Positions 1 to 9,244 are shown, counted from the stretch's first letter. The stretch is 64,000 bases of DNA from Mesorhizobium sp. B4-1-3 (GCF_006439355.1 NZ_VFTG01000019.1:1-64000), one strand, 5' to 3'. The notes: generated by a model from the letters alone, not told the origin. Program-made: numbers and translations.

Positions 1-882
1 CGCCAGCCGGCCGATCCTGGCGAAGTCGAAGGGCAGGTCGAGCGGCTTCGACTTGCCGGAAACGAAATCCACATAATGCGCCAGCGTGTGCGAGATCACC
101 TCCGGCTGCTCATGGATTTCCTTTTCCATGAAATGCCGGCGGTTGCCCTTGTCGACCATGAAGCTGGTCGACAGCGACTGCTGGCGCTTGCGGTCGACCT
201 TGTTGCCGTCGATGTCGCGGATGGTCACGCTGGCGCGGCGAACCACGGCCCAGTCGCCGTCCTCGAGATAGGTGATCGAGTTGGTGAAAGGCGCCAGCGC
301 GATCGCGTCGGAGCCCAGAAACATCTCGCCATCGCCATGGCCGACGGCCAGAGGCGGACCGTTGCGGGCACCGACGATCAGGTCCCCGTCGCCCTTGAAC
401 ATGATCGCCAGCGCGAAGGCGCCCGAGAGCCGCTTCAGCGCGTGATGCGCGGCTTCGACCGGCTTCAGCCCCTTGGCGAGCTCGCGCGCCACCAGATGCG
501 CAACGACCTCGGTGTCGGTCTGCGAGGCGAATTTGTAGCCGTCGCGGGTGAGCTCGTCGCGCAGCTCGGCGAAATTCTCGATGATGCCGTTGTGGACGAT
601 GGCGACGCCGTTGGAAAAATGCGGGTGCGCGTTGGTCTCGTTGGGCACGCCGTGAGTGGCCCAGCGCGTGTGGCCGATGCCGATCGTGCCCTCGAGCGGC
701 TCGTCCTTCAGCCGCCGTTCGAGGTTGACGAGCTTGCCCTCGGCGCGGCGCCGGCCGAGCTCGCCCTTCTCGATGGTGGCGACGCCAGCCGAGTCATAAC
801 CGCGATATTCAAGCCGCTTCAGCGCATCGACAATGAGCGGCGCGACTTGGCTTCGGCCGACAATTCCAATGATACCGCACAT
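1..882 (-). CDS. glmS: Glutamine-fructose-6-phosphate aminotransferase, N-terminal part (cut by window edge)
   Basis: Makes glucosamine-6-phosphate from fructose-6-phosphate and glutamine, the first step toward UDP-GlcNAc for peptidoglycan and LPS; cytosolic. The protein begins Met-Cys-Gly-Ile, so Cys1 after Met removal is the class-II glutamine amidotransferase nucleophile. The typical GlmS strings GYDSAG, GHTRWATHG and HNGIIEN follow within the first 100 residues, and SFMVDKG lies near residue 250. About 294 residues are visible; the C-terminal SIS isomerase domains lie beyond base 1. A purine-rich AAGGAAGG sequence sits about 8 bases before the ATG, supporting this start. In many proteobacteria glmU is the upstream partner; here the upstream 440 bases are non-coding. 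Confidence 0.96.
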   Translation of the reverse strand, partial: MCGIIGIVGRSQVAPLIVDALKRLEYRGYDSAGVATIEKGELGRRRAEGKLVNLERRLKDEPLEGTIGIGHTRWATHGVPNETNAHPHFSNGVAIVHNGIIENFAELRDELTRDGYKFASQTDTEVVAHLVARELAKGLKPVEAAHHALKRLSGAFALAIMFKGDGDLIVGARNGPPLAVGHGDGEMFLGSDAIALAPFTNSITYLEDGDWAVVRRASVTIRDIDGNKVDRKRQQSLSTSFMVDKGNRRHFMEKEIHEQPEVISHTLAHYVDFVSGKSKPLDLPFDFARIGRLA

Positions 883-1324
883 TGTTCTGCCCTTCCTTTT
901 TCAGCAGAATATCGGCCTGGACGCCGCTGCCACGATATTATCTCCGCCTGACTGGCAGCTGATCGTTCATTCGAAGGAGTGGCGCTTAATCCGCCGCCGG
1001 CTATCGTGTCGGATCACAACCTTGCCCACGAGACGAACTCCGGCGCCACTCGGATAACATCCGGAGATCACGCCGTCGGAGGCTCGGCCGCATCGATGCC
1101 CCAGCTATGCGGACTTGGCGCCAGATTCGCCCCGAGTTGCCTCATCGATCAAACAGATGAAGCCGAATTTTCCGTACAGGCTAAAAAGGACGTGGTGCGA
1201 AGTGGTGGACAGTTGAAGCATGTCGACGAGCTTAACCTGCGGGGGTCGCGCTGCGTTTCGAGCCGCGTTGGCCATCAAGCGGCAACCCGTCGCGCCGACA
1301 ATTTCACCAGCAAAGCTCACACGA

Positions 1325-2164
1325 GTGAGCAAGCTATGCATATCGGCGTTTCTCATCACGGTGATCTACGCCCAATCGGCGCTGTTCGCGGAGGGGCGTA
1401 CCAAAACGCTCCACTACACTTCCGGCGGCCCGGGCGCTGCAATCGCGACCGCGGGCTTCGACCTCGCCGATGTGCAATCCGTAGAGCAACTCAATGCCTT
1501 GCCGGCGGGAATGAAGGGGCTGATATGGCTAAATGAATCCAGCGGAGTGACGCCACGCTTCATCGACAGGGTGAAGCCATTTATCGGCAATCCACGACTG
1601 TTCGGTTTTCGCCTCTGCGATGAGCCGGACATAACCGGCAAGTACCATTCCCCGGCGGTTAGTCCGGCAGCCCTGAAAGCCGAAGCGGACTGGATCAGAG
1701 CCAATGCCCCCGAGGCAGTCACATTTATTACTTTGATGGACATGGGCTCTTTCGAAGCCCCCAGCTTCATGAATACCTTCAATCCCGCCAACACCGGGAT
1801 CGACCTCTTCGGCCTGGATCCCTATCCGGTGCGCGGCAGGGCTTTCGATTTGGACTTCATCGATCGAACAGTCGAGGCAGCTGTTGCCGCTGGCATCCCT
1901 CTCGATAGGATTGTACCGGTGTTCCAGGCCTTCGGCGGCGGCAGTTGGAAGACGCGTACCGGAGCGGCTACGGACACCTACATACTGCCGACGCCGGACC
2001 AGGCGAACCAGATATTCGCGCGCTGGGCCACCTACTCGCCAGCTCCTGTATTCGACTTTGCGTATGCGTGGGGCTCGCAGAACGGAGACATCAAGCTAGG
2101 CAGCACCAGCCCTGAGGCGATTAAGCTTCGTTTGGCGTTCAAGGCGCATAACACCGAGCAGTAG
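1325..2164 (+). CDS. Exported protein of unknown function, glycoside-hydrolase-like (TIM barrel) fold suspected
   Basis: No named family recognised. I chose the GTG start because it opens directly onto a Sec-type signal peptide (a short Lys-containing n-region, then a hydrophobic stretch ending near QSALFAEG). An in-frame ATG 105 bases upstream would add an uncharacteristic arginine-rich leader. The mature part (~255 residues) has alternating strand-helix texture with motifs such as FGFRLCDEPD, ITLMDMG and DLFGLDPYPV that resemble clan-A glycosidase barrels, but I cannot point to a confident catalytic pair. There is no clear Shine-Dalgarno at the GTG. It stands alone between glmS and a minus-strand gene. 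Coding is likely; function is open. Confidence 0.65.
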   Translation: MSKLCISAFLITVIYAQSALFAEGRTKTLHYTSGGPGAAIATAGFDLADVQSVEQLNALPAGMKGLIWLNESSGVTPRFIDRVKPFIGNPRLFGFRLCDEPDITGKYHSPAVSPAALKAEADWIRANAPEAVTFITLMDMGSFEAPSFMNTFNPANTGIDLFGLDPYPVRGRAFDLDFIDRTVEAAVAAGIPLDRIVPVFQAFGGGSWKTRTGAATDTYILPTPDQANQIFARWATYSPAPVFDFAYAWGSQNGDIKLGSTSPEAIKLRLAFKAHNTEQ

Positions 2165-2235
2165 CAACAGCCGCGATCATTGAATCGCCGGCACTGAATA
2201 TTCAGGCGCAGATCCTGGGCATAGGCCGCCGAAAC

Positions 2236-2607
2236 CTAACCGAACAGGCGATGCACCTGACCGTTCAGCTGGATACCGAGTCCTCGGCTGCGAAACTTAT
2301 GGATGATTGACTTCTTTTCCTGCCAGCGACGCTTCTCGGCTTCACGCTCATGGAACCAAATGACAGCACCAGCGACAAGGCAGCATACGCCAATGCCGAA
2401 TATGAAGAGAGGATCGCCTTCTTCTCCGCCACCAAAGAATATCGCGGAGACGATAAACACACCGCCTGCAAGCGCGCCAACCTTGGCTACAATGCCGCAT
2501 CTAGGATGGCATTCTTGTTGGACGCAAAGAAAACGGTAACGTTCAGCAAGGCGCGCTTCGTCCTCGCTCAGATTCAACGCGCAATCCCCATGGACTTCGT
2601 GCAGCAT
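2236..2607 (-). CDS. Small membrane protein of unknown function
   Basis: A 123-residue protein. The N-terminal ~35 residues are acidic/basic and soluble with three Cys. Two adjacent hydrophobic segments (around residues 42-60 and 66-84) separated by a short Gly/Glu-rich turn follow, then a charged C-terminal tail (EREAEKRRWQEKK). This suggests a two-helix inner-membrane hairpin with both ends in the cytoplasm. No family recognised. It sits in a stretch that looks AT-richer than the flanks, together with the zinc-ribbon genes, which may mean horizontal acquisition. No operon partner. Confidence 0.5.
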   Translation of the reverse strand: MLHEVHGDCALNLSEDEARLAERYRFLCVQQECHPRCGIVAKVGALAGGVFIVSAIFFGGGEEGDPLFIFGIGVCCLVAGAVIWFHEREAEKRRWQEKKSIIHKFRSRGLGIQLNGQVHRLFG

Positions 2608-2927
2608 ATTTCACCCCTTAATCCTTTGCATACTGGGTATCGGCGACAAACGTTTCATTCAAGCGAGGGATAAGTCACGATTTTTTTGCATCGTCTGATG
2701 CCGTTGCCGATCGACGATGCAATGCGCGGTAACTTGGTCAAGAGTAATGTTCGGCGCGACCGGCCCCCTGCGAGGCTCGGGTCATCCGCATGGCATCTCG
2801 CATAGTCGTGACTCATTGGCTTTGTCATTTGAGGGGTGTCCTCCATTCGCACGGCGGAGCCTCTATCGGGATTTGCTATGACAGCGTCACCCGGCGCCTT
2901 GTAGCTAGTCCGTGCCCCCGCCGGTCA

Positions 2928-2965
2928 GGCCCGGCCCGTGGGCTCCCCCGTTCTCGTGCCGGGCC
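2928..2965. repeat. GC-rich inverted repeat
   Basis: Eight-base arms GGCCCGGC and GCCGGGCC separated by 22 bases. It lies downstream of the minus-strand zinc-ribbon gene and could end its transcript, but there is no T-run. I see no convincing gene in the surrounding 2608-3041 stretch. Confidence 0.3.
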
Positions 2966-3041
2966 GCTCGCTCGCAGCAAAATCGTCTCGCTGCTCCGTC
3001 CAACGAACCATGTTGGCAACAGCGAATAGGGAGCGTCGGAC

Positions 3042-3329
3042 CTATTTCGCCGAAGGTCTGCTAAGTCCAGCGGTCCAACCAACGCCACTCCAACGGGTGA
3101 GTGCCGGGCCGCCATTCACGGTCGGGCGCTGCGTTGAACCAAACGGTGGCGAGTGCTTTTCGAACAAGGCTAACTTGTCGGCATAGCCGATGCGGTTCGC
3201 CACTCCGCACCTTTCACATTTGAAGGTCGATATCACCTTGAACCACGACCCTTTTCTCACAAAGGCATGGCCGCATTCCAGACATTTGAATTCCAAGTCG
3301 GCATCATTCAGCGCCGCGGACAGGGGCAT
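3042..3329 (-). CDS. Small zinc-ribbon protein (paralogue of the protein at 4216-4473)
   Basis: A 95-residue protein with two CxxC knuckles, CLECGH near residue 16 and CERCGV near residue 38, which would bind one zinc ion. Between and after them is the string KGSWFK, then GYADKLALFE. The same layout (KGTWFK, GYPEKLRLFE) occurs in the plus-strand protein at 4216, so the two are clearly homologous. The role is unknown; such ribbons bind nucleic acid or protein. The C-terminal ~30 residues do not match the paralogue and may have been replaced. Confidence 0.6.
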   Translation of the reverse strand: MPLSAALNDADLEFKCLECGHAFVRKGSWFKVISTFKCERCGVANRIGYADKLALFEKHSPPFGSTQRPTVNGGPALTRWSGVGWTAGLSRPSAK

Positions 3330-3773
3330 CGCTCACTCCGAACACCGTGTACCCTCATTCGCAACTACAAGCCGCTCCCAGACTATGAGCAACATCACAT
3401 GTTAATGCTGGGCCCATTGCGCCTTGATGACATGACTTCAGTCCAAATTACCGAGAAGCGTCCAATTCCCGTTGCAGAGTTCCGGCAGTGACGTTGGACG
3501 TGACGAGCGCAAGCCGATGCGCCAACCTCAAGCCGCAGCCAGTTCGGTGCACCGACAAACCGGTTCGAAGACGACCCTCTCGACGACCTGCATCATCCGT
3601 TCGCACGGAGAATACATTAGCGGCAGTCGATAAAAGAGCCTAAGCCGGCGTTTAATGTCCCCCAAAGTCGCCACCGGCAAGGCTCGGCAGTTTCTCCTCT
3701 TCAATCGCACCTGCGATAACTGCCGGGCCGCCCCGTTTCATGCAAGGTGTCGAAGCCCCGCGCTTATCCGATC

Positions 3774-4040
3774 TCACAGCGTGTCCGCGATTTTCGAATT
3801 CCGATCATTCGCGGCCCGCTGCTCTGCGCTTGGCAGGGTAATGATCTTGAGCAAGTCCCGACCCGGGCATTGCTGCTCCGTCGCAACTAGCGAGATCTCT
3901 TTCCTGCATGCGAGGCAGTCGACCGAGACCTGTCCCGGCCTAAGTGTGCTACCTGGCGTGCTGTCGGGGGCGAACCCTTCCAGGATACGGGCCTGACCGA
4001 ACTCTGCATCGCTTGCCCTTTTGCGCCCCTTGAATCGCAA
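3774..4040 (-). CDS. Doubtful small ORF
   Basis: Reads 88 residues with one CxxC (CLACRKE) and a later Cys. It lies between the two zinc-ribbon genes in a stretch (3330-4215) where nothing else convincing is seen. It lacks the KG-W-F-K and KL-LFE motifs of its neighbours and has no clear ribosome site. Listed only because the interval would otherwise be empty; it may be a decayed relative or no gene at all. Confidence 0.2.
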   Translation of the reverse strand: MRFKGRKRASDAEFGQARILEGFAPDSTPGSTLRPGQVSVDCLACRKEISLVATEQQCPGRDLLKIITLPSAEQRAANDRNSKIADTL

Positions 4041-4215
4041 GCCCCGGCATCAACATCGGTCGCCACCCGACTATGGTCTGACGTCTGCGCGCATTGGTCC
4101 GCCTCGTGAAACCTAGAACTCCGTTGCTCATTTAAAACCCGCTGGCGAGCCATAGTCCGTTATCGCCAGTGGACGGCCGCTACGAGTTGCGAAGTCGCGG
4201 ACATGCATCTGGCAA

Positions 4216-4473
4216 ATGGGGTTCAAAGTGCCAATTCCTCAAAACCTAAACGATAAATACCTCTCGTTTGAATGCCCGGGGTGTCGAACTCCGATCACCC
4301 GAAAAGGCACTTGGTTCAAGACCATAGCCAGATTCCGATGCCCGTCATGCGACGCCGTTTTGCACCTTGGATATCCCGAAAAACTGCGCCTCTTCGAGGC
4401 CCACCAGCATCTGAGTGTTCGAGTGCCCGAGGGGTCAGCAAGCATTGAAAGCGCCCGCCAGATGGGGGAATGA
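4216..4473 (+). CDS. Small zinc-ribbon protein (paralogue of the protein at 3042-3329)
   Basis: An 85-residue protein with CPGCRT near residue 20 and CPSCDA near residue 42, two CxxC pairs that form a zinc ribbon. KGTWFK lies between them and GYPEKLRLFEAH after. It is homologous over ~55 residues to the opposite-strand protein about 1 kb upstream, so this is an inverted duplication of a small gene. Function unknown. No neighbour is co-directional. A short perfect inverted repeat (GGCTCT/AGAGCC, 4522-4536) lies 49 bases after the stop and may mark the transcript end. Confidence 0.65.
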   Translation: MGFKVPIPQNLNDKYLSFECPGCRTPITRKGTWFKTIARFRCPSCDAVLHLGYPEKLRLFEAHQHLSVRVPEGSASIESARQMGE

Positions 4474-4578
4474 GCGGGCTCATTCTCAAGATGGCGGCCT
4501 CCAACGCGGCTCATCTGGCCGGGCTCTTCAAGAGCCAAAACTATGTCGGCGTCCCTGCCGGCGATTAATGTCTCTCTG

Positions 4579-4827
4579 CTATCGCCCGATCAGCGTCAGC
4601 CCGAAGAGGACGATGAGCCAAAGCCCGGCGGCCGCGACGGCCAGCCGCGGCAACGTGCCTGTCAGATGCATGAACAGCATGGCGATCAGGACCGCCTTCG
4701 CGGCAGCGATCGCAAGGTTCAGCGCCACGTTGAAGCCGCCGAGATCAATGAAGGACGAGGCGACTGTCAGCGCCAGCAGCGCGAGCAGCCCGATATAGCC
4801 GAAGGTGAGTTTGCGCAGTTCGCTCAT
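4579..4827 (-). CDS. coxD: Cytochrome c oxidase subunit IV-like protein
   Basis: An 82-residue protein with three hydrophobic helices (about residues 8-28, 35-55 and 62-80) and the motif MLFMHLTG at the end of helix 2, as in prokaryotic COX4/CtaF-type subunits. It is a structural subunit of the caa3 oxidase in the inner membrane. The ATG lies inside the last codons of coxC (ATGA overlap), so it is translationally coupled. It is the last gene of the operon that begins with actA. Confidence 0.85.
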   Translation of the reverse strand: MSELRKLTFGYIGLLALLALTVASSFIDLGGFNVALNLAIAAAKAVLIAMLFMHLTGTLPRLAVAAAGLWLIVLFGLTLIGR

Positions 4828-5459
4828 CGGTTGATCAGGTAAAGAACGGGGAACATGAACACCCAAATGATGTCGACGAAATGCCAGTAGAGGCCGATGG
4901 CCACGACCCGGCGCAGCCGGTTGGCCGGGCTGGCTGCCCCCCAGAGCGCGATCATGCCGGCGATGACGACGATGCCGCCGATCAGGTGCAGCGCATGCAG
5001 CGAGGTCATCGCGAAATAGAGGCCGAAGAAGAATTCGGCATGCACGGGATCCGGTCCTGCATAGCGGAACGGGAGGCCGAGAAGTGGCGCCAGTCCCTCG
5101 GCGATCTCCTTGCCGTACTCGATCCCCTTCACGATCAGGAAGCACACGCCCAGAGCCGCGGTCGCGACCAGCGCCCAGATCGTCGCGCGCCAACGTCTAT
5201 GAAGCGCAAGCCCATGCGCCAATGCCATGGTGAAGCTGCTGGTGATCAGCACGGCCGTGTTGAACGTGCCAAGCGGCAGAGAAAGGCGCTTCGAGGCTGC
5301 GGCGAAGGCGGGGCCGAAATCGATATGCGCGACGAGGAAGACCAGGAAGATCGCGCCGAACAGCATCGCTTCGGAGCCGATGAACACCCACATCGCGAAA
5401 GTGTCGGCGCGCCGTTCGCGCCGGGGCGTGTCGAAAGCGACGCTTTCCGTGCCGCTCAT
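4824..5459 (-). CDS. coxC: Cytochrome c oxidase subunit III
   Basis: A 211-residue membrane protein with about five helices. It carries FIGSEAMLFGAIF near the N-terminus, the FGLYFAMTSLHALHLIGG helix, and the C-terminal YWHFVDIIWVFMFPVLYL, both signatures of heme-copper oxidase subunit III. It is shorter than the 260-residue mitochondrial-type subunit, as is normal for bacterial caa3 operons. ATGA overlap with coxA upstream and with coxD downstream. Confidence 0.95.
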   Translation of the reverse strand: MSGTESVAFDTPRRERRADTFAMWVFIGSEAMLFGAIFLVFLVAHIDFGPAFAAASKRLSLPLGTFNTAVLITSSFTMALAHGLALHRRWRATIWALVATAALGVCFLIVKGIEYGKEIAEGLAPLLGLPFRYAGPDPVHAEFFFGLYFAMTSLHALHLIGGIVVIAGMIALWGAASPANRLRRVVAIGLYWHFVDIIWVFMFPVLYLINR

Positions 5460-7099
5460 GGAGCCGCCTCCTCCCGGTGCGGGCTGAAGCGTTCGTGCTC
5501 CAGCCCTTTCATGTCATAGGCATAGGCCGGTCGCGTCACGATCGGCATGGTTTCGAAATTATGCGGCGGCGGCGGCGAGCTTGTCTGCCATTCGAGCCCG
5601 GTGGCGTTCCATGGATTATCGGGCGCGCGGGCGCCGTGAAACAGCGACCAGCCGAGATAGAACAACGGCATCAGATAGCCGATCGCCAGCACCACCGCGC
5701 CTGCCGAGGACAAGACGTTCCAGAACTGGAACTCGGGCGGATAGGTGTGATAGCGCCGCGGCATGCCGTCGAAGCCCAGTACAAATTGTGGGAAGAATGT
5801 CAGGTTGAAGCCGACGAAGGTGACGATCGCCGCGATCCGCCCCGCCGTTTCCGAATACATGCGGCCGGTCAGCTTAGGCCACCAGAAATGCAGGCCGGCC
5901 ATATAGGCGGTCACCATGCCGCCGACCATGATGTAGTGGAAGTGCGCGATGACGAAGTAGGTGTCGTGGACATGGACATCAACCGCGAGCGCCGCGAGAA
6001 AAAGTCCAGCCAGCCCGCCGAAAGTGAACAGCGCAAGGAAGAATAGGGCGTAGAGCATCGGCGTCTCGAAGCTGATCTCGCCCTTGCGCAGCGTCAGGCT
6101 CCAGTTGAAGACCTTGATTGCCGATGGGATCGCGACGCAGAAGGACAGGAACGAGAACACGACGCCGGCATAGGCCGACTGCCCGCTGACGAACATGTGG
6201 TGCCCCCAGACCAGGAAGCCGAAGACGGCGATCGCCATCGACGAGATCGCCACCGCATTGTAACCGAACAGCGGCCGGCGGCTGAAGCAGGGCAGCACTT
6301 CCGACACCACGCCCATGCCCGGCAGGATCATGATGTAGACGGCCGGGTGCGAGTAGAACCAGAAGAGATGCTGGAAGAGCAGCGGATCACCGCCGAGATC
6401 GGGATTGAAGACGCCGATGCCGAAGACGCGCTCCAGCACGATCAGGATCAGTGAGGCGGCAAGCACCGGGGTCGCCAGCACCATCACCAGGCTGGTGGCG
6501 TAGAGCGTCCAGACGAAGATCGGCAGGCGGAACCAGGTGAGCCCCGGCGCGCGCAGCGTGTGCACGCTGACAATGAAGTTGATGCCGGTCATGATCGTAG
6601 AGAAGCCGACGATAAAGACGCCGAAGGCCGCGGTCGAGACCCAGCCGTTGGCATAGAGCGTCGACAGCGGCGTGTAGAAGGTCCAGCCGGTGTCGACGCC
6701 GCCGGCCACCACCGCAAACAGAGCGAACAGGCTGCCAAAGATGAAGACATACCAGCTGGCGAGGTTCAGCCGCGGGAAGGCGAGGTCACGCGCGCCGATC
6801 ATCAGCGGCAAAAGGAAATTGCCCAATGTCGCCGGGATCGACGGCACCAGGAAGAACCAGACCATGATGATGCCGTGCAGCGAGAACAGCCGGTTGTAGA
6901 CATCGTCGGAGACCAGATCGCCGGCCGGCGTCGCCAGCTCTATCCGCATCAGCACCGCCATGGCGCCGCCAAGGAAGAAAAAGGCCGTCAGCGAGATCAG
7001 GTAAAGCCATGCGACGCGCTTATGGTCGGTGGTCAGCAGCCACGCGCGAGGCCCGGTTCCGTCCCCCAGATAAGTGCCTGGCATCGCCACGTTGGTCAT
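5456..7099 (-). CDS. coxA: Cytochrome c oxidase subunit I (A2-type, caa3)
   Basis: The 547-residue catalytic subunit, reducing O2 to water while pumping protons; inner membrane, ~12 helices. Visible ligands are SLHGIIMVW (low-spin heme His), WFYSHPAVY near residue 255 (CuB His and the cross-linked Tyr), and HDTYFVIAHFHYIMVGG (heme a3 and heme a His pair). The usual HPEVY is replaced by YSHPAVY. Loss of that Glu together with a Tyr-Ser pair is the hallmark of A2-type oxidases such as the Rhodothermus caa3 enzyme, which use a modified D-channel. The four-base overlaps on both sides show tight coupling. Confidence 0.97.
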   Translation of the reverse strand: MTNVAMPGTYLGDGTGPRAWLLTTDHKRVAWLYLISLTAFFFLGGAMAVLMRIELATPAGDLVSDDVYNRLFSLHGIIMVWFFLVPSIPATLGNFLLPLMIGARDLAFPRLNLASWYVFIFGSLFALFAVVAGGVDTGWTFYTPLSTLYANGWVSTAAFGVFIVGFSTIMTGINFIVSVHTLRAPGLTWFRLPIFVWTLYATSLVMVLATPVLAASLILIVLERVFGIGVFNPDLGGDPLLFQHLFWFYSHPAVYIMILPGMGVVSEVLPCFSRRPLFGYNAVAISSMAIAVFGFLVWGHHMFVSGQSAYAGVVFSFLSFCVAIPSAIKVFNWSLTLRKGEISFETPMLYALFFLALFTFGGLAGLFLAALAVDVHVHDTYFVIAHFHYIMVGGMVTAYMAGLHFWWPKLTGRMYSETAGRIAAIVTFVGFNLTFFPQFVLGFDGMPRRYHTYPPEFQFWNVLSSAGAVVLAIGYLMPLFYLGWSLFHGARAPDNPWNATGLEWQTSSPPPPHNFETMPIVTRPAYAYDMKGLEHERFSPHREEAAP

Positions 7100-8049
7100 G
7101 GCCTGGCTCCAGCCGTTGGTTGAGGCGAAAGCGACTTCAGATAGGCAAGCAGCATCTGCAGCTCGCCTTCGTCGATGAGGCCGTCAAAGCTCGGCATGAC
7201 CGGCTCGTAGCCTGCGGCGATCTCTTTCTTCGGGTTGAGGATGGAGTCGCGCAGGTAACGCTCGTCGGCGATGACCGTCTGCTGATTGTCGAGCGCCACC
7301 GGCCGGCCGAAGATGCCGTCAAGCGACGGCGCCCTCACCTTGCTGCTCGCGCCATGGCAACCGGAGCAGCCGAGCGCGCGAAACAATTTCTCGCCGCCCG
7401 CGGCAAGCGTCTCGCCTTCGGCCTGGCTGTTCAGCCACGCAGCATATTGCTCGGGGGCCATAACGGTCACCCAGCCACCCATTTCGGAATGCTGCGTGCC
7501 GCAATATTGGGCGCAGAACAGGTGATAGCGGCCGGGCTCGGTGGCGATGAACCAGATATGCGTCGTGCGGCCCGGCACCGCGTCCTGCTTTATGCGGAAT
7601 GCCGGCACGTAGAAGGAGTGGATGACATCCTGCGCGGCGAGCGACACGACGACGGCCTTGCCGACGGGGACGTGCAGTTCGTTGATCTCGCGCTGGCCAC
7701 CGGGTTGCCTGAACTCCCACATCCACTGTTTGCCCAGCCCCGTGATTTCGAGCGCGTCAGCCGGCGGATGGTCGCGACGAACGAAAAGCGCCGCGCCCCA
7801 GCCGAAGAAGATGAAGGCGATGACCAGGCTGGCAACCGTCCAGCTCATTTCGAGCGGCAGGCTGCGGGACCGCTTGCCCGTTCGATCCGCCTTTGAGCCG
7901 ACGCGGTATTTCACAGCGTAGCCGACGACGAGACCGGTAAGTGCCAGCCCGAGAACGACTGAAAAAGCGAGCAGCGTATAAAAAAGCGCGTCGACTTGGC
8001 CGGCTTCCGATGATGCTTCCTGCGGGAAGAAGGGGATGCCGAAGCTCAC
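7096..8049 (-). CDS. coxB: Cytochrome c oxidase subunit II fused to cytochrome c
   Basis: 317 residues. Two N-terminal helices (about residues 20-45 and 68-90) anchor a periplasmic cupredoxin domain with the CuA ligands in FCAQYCGTQHSEMGG (two Cys, His, Met) plus an earlier His (VIHSFY). A C-terminal cytochrome c domain follows, with the heme site CSGCH near residue 233 and a probable axial Met in EPVMPSFDG. This fusion defines a caa3-type enzyme that can take electrons without a soluble cytochrome c, fitting its operon with alternative complex III. Confidence 0.96.
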   Translation of the reverse strand: MSFGIPFFPQEASSEAGQVDALFYTLLAFSVVLGLALTGLVVGYAVKYRVGSKADRTGKRSRSLPLEMSWTVASLVIAFIFFGWGAALFVRRDHPPADALEITGLGKQWMWEFRQPGGQREINELHVPVGKAVVVSLAAQDVIHSFYVPAFRIKQDAVPGRTTHIWFIATEPGRYHLFCAQYCGTQHSEMGGWVTVMAPEQYAAWLNSQAEGETLAAGGEKLFRALGCSGCHGASSKVRAPSLDGIFGRPVALDNQQTVIADERYLRDSILNPKKEIAAGYEPVMPSFDGLIDEGELQMLLAYLKSLSPQPTAGARP

Positions 8050-8798
8050 CTGGTCCTCCCCCAGCTCTGCCAGAGCACGGTTGCGCCGAGGCCAAGCAGC
8101 GTTGCCAGGCTGGCCACTTTCAGCGCCGCCCAGATCGCCGGCGTGTACTGGCCTTTCGAACTGTCGAACCCGGCGCAGAGCAGGAAAATGTGGTCGGCAA
8201 TCGACCCGAGCCTGTTGGCCGATGCTTCGACCAGCGCAAGCTCGAGGTCGCGTGGCGTGAAGGTCAGCGCCGGCAGTACCTGTGAAATTCGGCCCGACGG
8301 TGTGAGCGCGATCACCGCGATCGGATGGACGAACTGATCGATGCCCTTGCGCCGATCAAAAGTGATGCCGGCCTCGTTGGCAAGCGCCGCGCCGGTGCCC
8401 TCGCGGCTGGTCAGGAAACGCCAAGCGGGAAGGCCTGCCGGACCGGCAGCGGAGGCGATTTCGGCTTGCGCCGCGGCTGCGTCGGCCGGTGTCTCCTCGG
8501 GATCGATCGAGATGAACAGCGCGCGGTAATCCGCTGGGTGAAGCGATGTCTTCTTCAGGTCGGAGGCAACGGCCTGCTGGGTAACGCCGCACAGGTTCGG
8601 GCATTTGTCGTAACCGAAGATAACGAGCGCCGGATGGCCGCCCAGCGTTTCGCCAAGCGTCTGCTTACGGCTGCCGGCGTCAACCAACTCGCGGTCCAGC
8701 CTCAGCTGCGTGCCGAGCTTCAGATCGAATGTCGGTCGCTCGGCGGCGGGGGCCGCGCCGGCAACGAACAGACAAAGCGCAGCCAACAAGCTTCTCAT
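8046..8798 (-). CDS. SCO1/SenC family copper chaperone
   Basis: A 250-residue periplasmic thioredoxin-fold protein that delivers copper to the CuA site of subunit II. The start chosen (MRSLLAALC) gives a clean signal peptide ending near AAPAAERP and overlaps the upstream stop by ATGA. An in-frame start 26 codons earlier would spoil the signal. Copper ligands are visible: CPNLC (CxxxC) near residue 67 and the distal His in QFVHPIAV. A C-terminal hydrophobic segment suggests a second membrane anchor, which is longer than in typical SCO proteins. Confidence 0.9.
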   Translation of the reverse strand: MRSLLAALCLFVAGAAPAAERPTFDLKLGTQLRLDRELVDAGSRKQTLGETLGGHPALVIFGYDKCPNLCGVTQQAVASDLKKTSLHPADYRALFISIDPEETPADAAAAQAEIASAAGPAGLPAWRFLTSREGTGAALANEAGITFDRRKGIDQFVHPIAVIALTPSGRISQVLPALTFTPRDLELALVEASANRLGSIADHIFLLCAGFDSSKGQYTPAIWAALKVASLATLLGLGATVLWQSWGRTR

Positions 8799-9244
8799 CG
8801 CCCTGCCCCGCCGCCTTGCTTCTGGCATTCCTGCGCCTGAGGCGTTCGAGGAATGGCAGCCGCGAGCAGAGCGCAATCATCGGGTCGCGAGACTGCGGCA
8901 CCTGTCTGCGACCAATCCGGCAAACCGCTGCTGACAACTGCCCACATGGCGTCGTCGATCGGAATGCGCGCAGTGCCGGCATTGCGGTCGACCCACCCAA
9001 GCATTTTCAGCTGGCGGTCCTCCTCGGCGCGGAAGTTGACAAGATCCTGCCTTGGCGCGCTCTGCAAATCGGGAGCTTCCGGGCTGGCGTTCTCGAATTT
9101 CGGGAGCCAGCTTGGCGTGGTGTTGAAGACGAGCTTCATGCCGATCGCCGCCAGGGCCAGAAACACCAACAGCCCGCCGCCGAAGGCGAGCAGCACCCGT
9201 GGCTGGACATCGCGTGTCTCGGGATGGCGCTGCGCCTTAGCCAT
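8795..9244 (-). CDS. Membrane-anchored protein of the alternative complex III operon, function unknown
   Basis: 149 residues. A basic N-terminus, one transmembrane helix at about residues 17-37 (VLLAFGGGLLVFLALAAIG), then a periplasmic region with GWVDRNAGTARIPIDDAM. That string resembles a motif seen in small proteins encoded between complex III and oxidase genes in other bacteria. I chose MAKAQRHP as the start because it overlaps the actF stop by 8 bases; the longer frame upstream has no coding character. Probably an assembly or accessory subunit, inferred from position only. Confidence 0.75.
   Translation of the reverse strand: MAKAQRHPETRDVQPRVLLAFGGGLLVFLALAAIGMKLVFNTTPSWLPKFENASPEAPDLQSAPRQDLVNFRAEEDRQLKMLGWVDRNAGTARIPIDDAMWAVVSSGLPDWSQTGAAVSRPDDCALLAAAIPRTPQAQECQKQGGGAGR

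Noticed and set aside
76..951. Long plus-strand frame opposite glmS
   Set aside because: It is the complement of a clear GlmS coding sequence; GC-rich codons leave open frames on the other strand.
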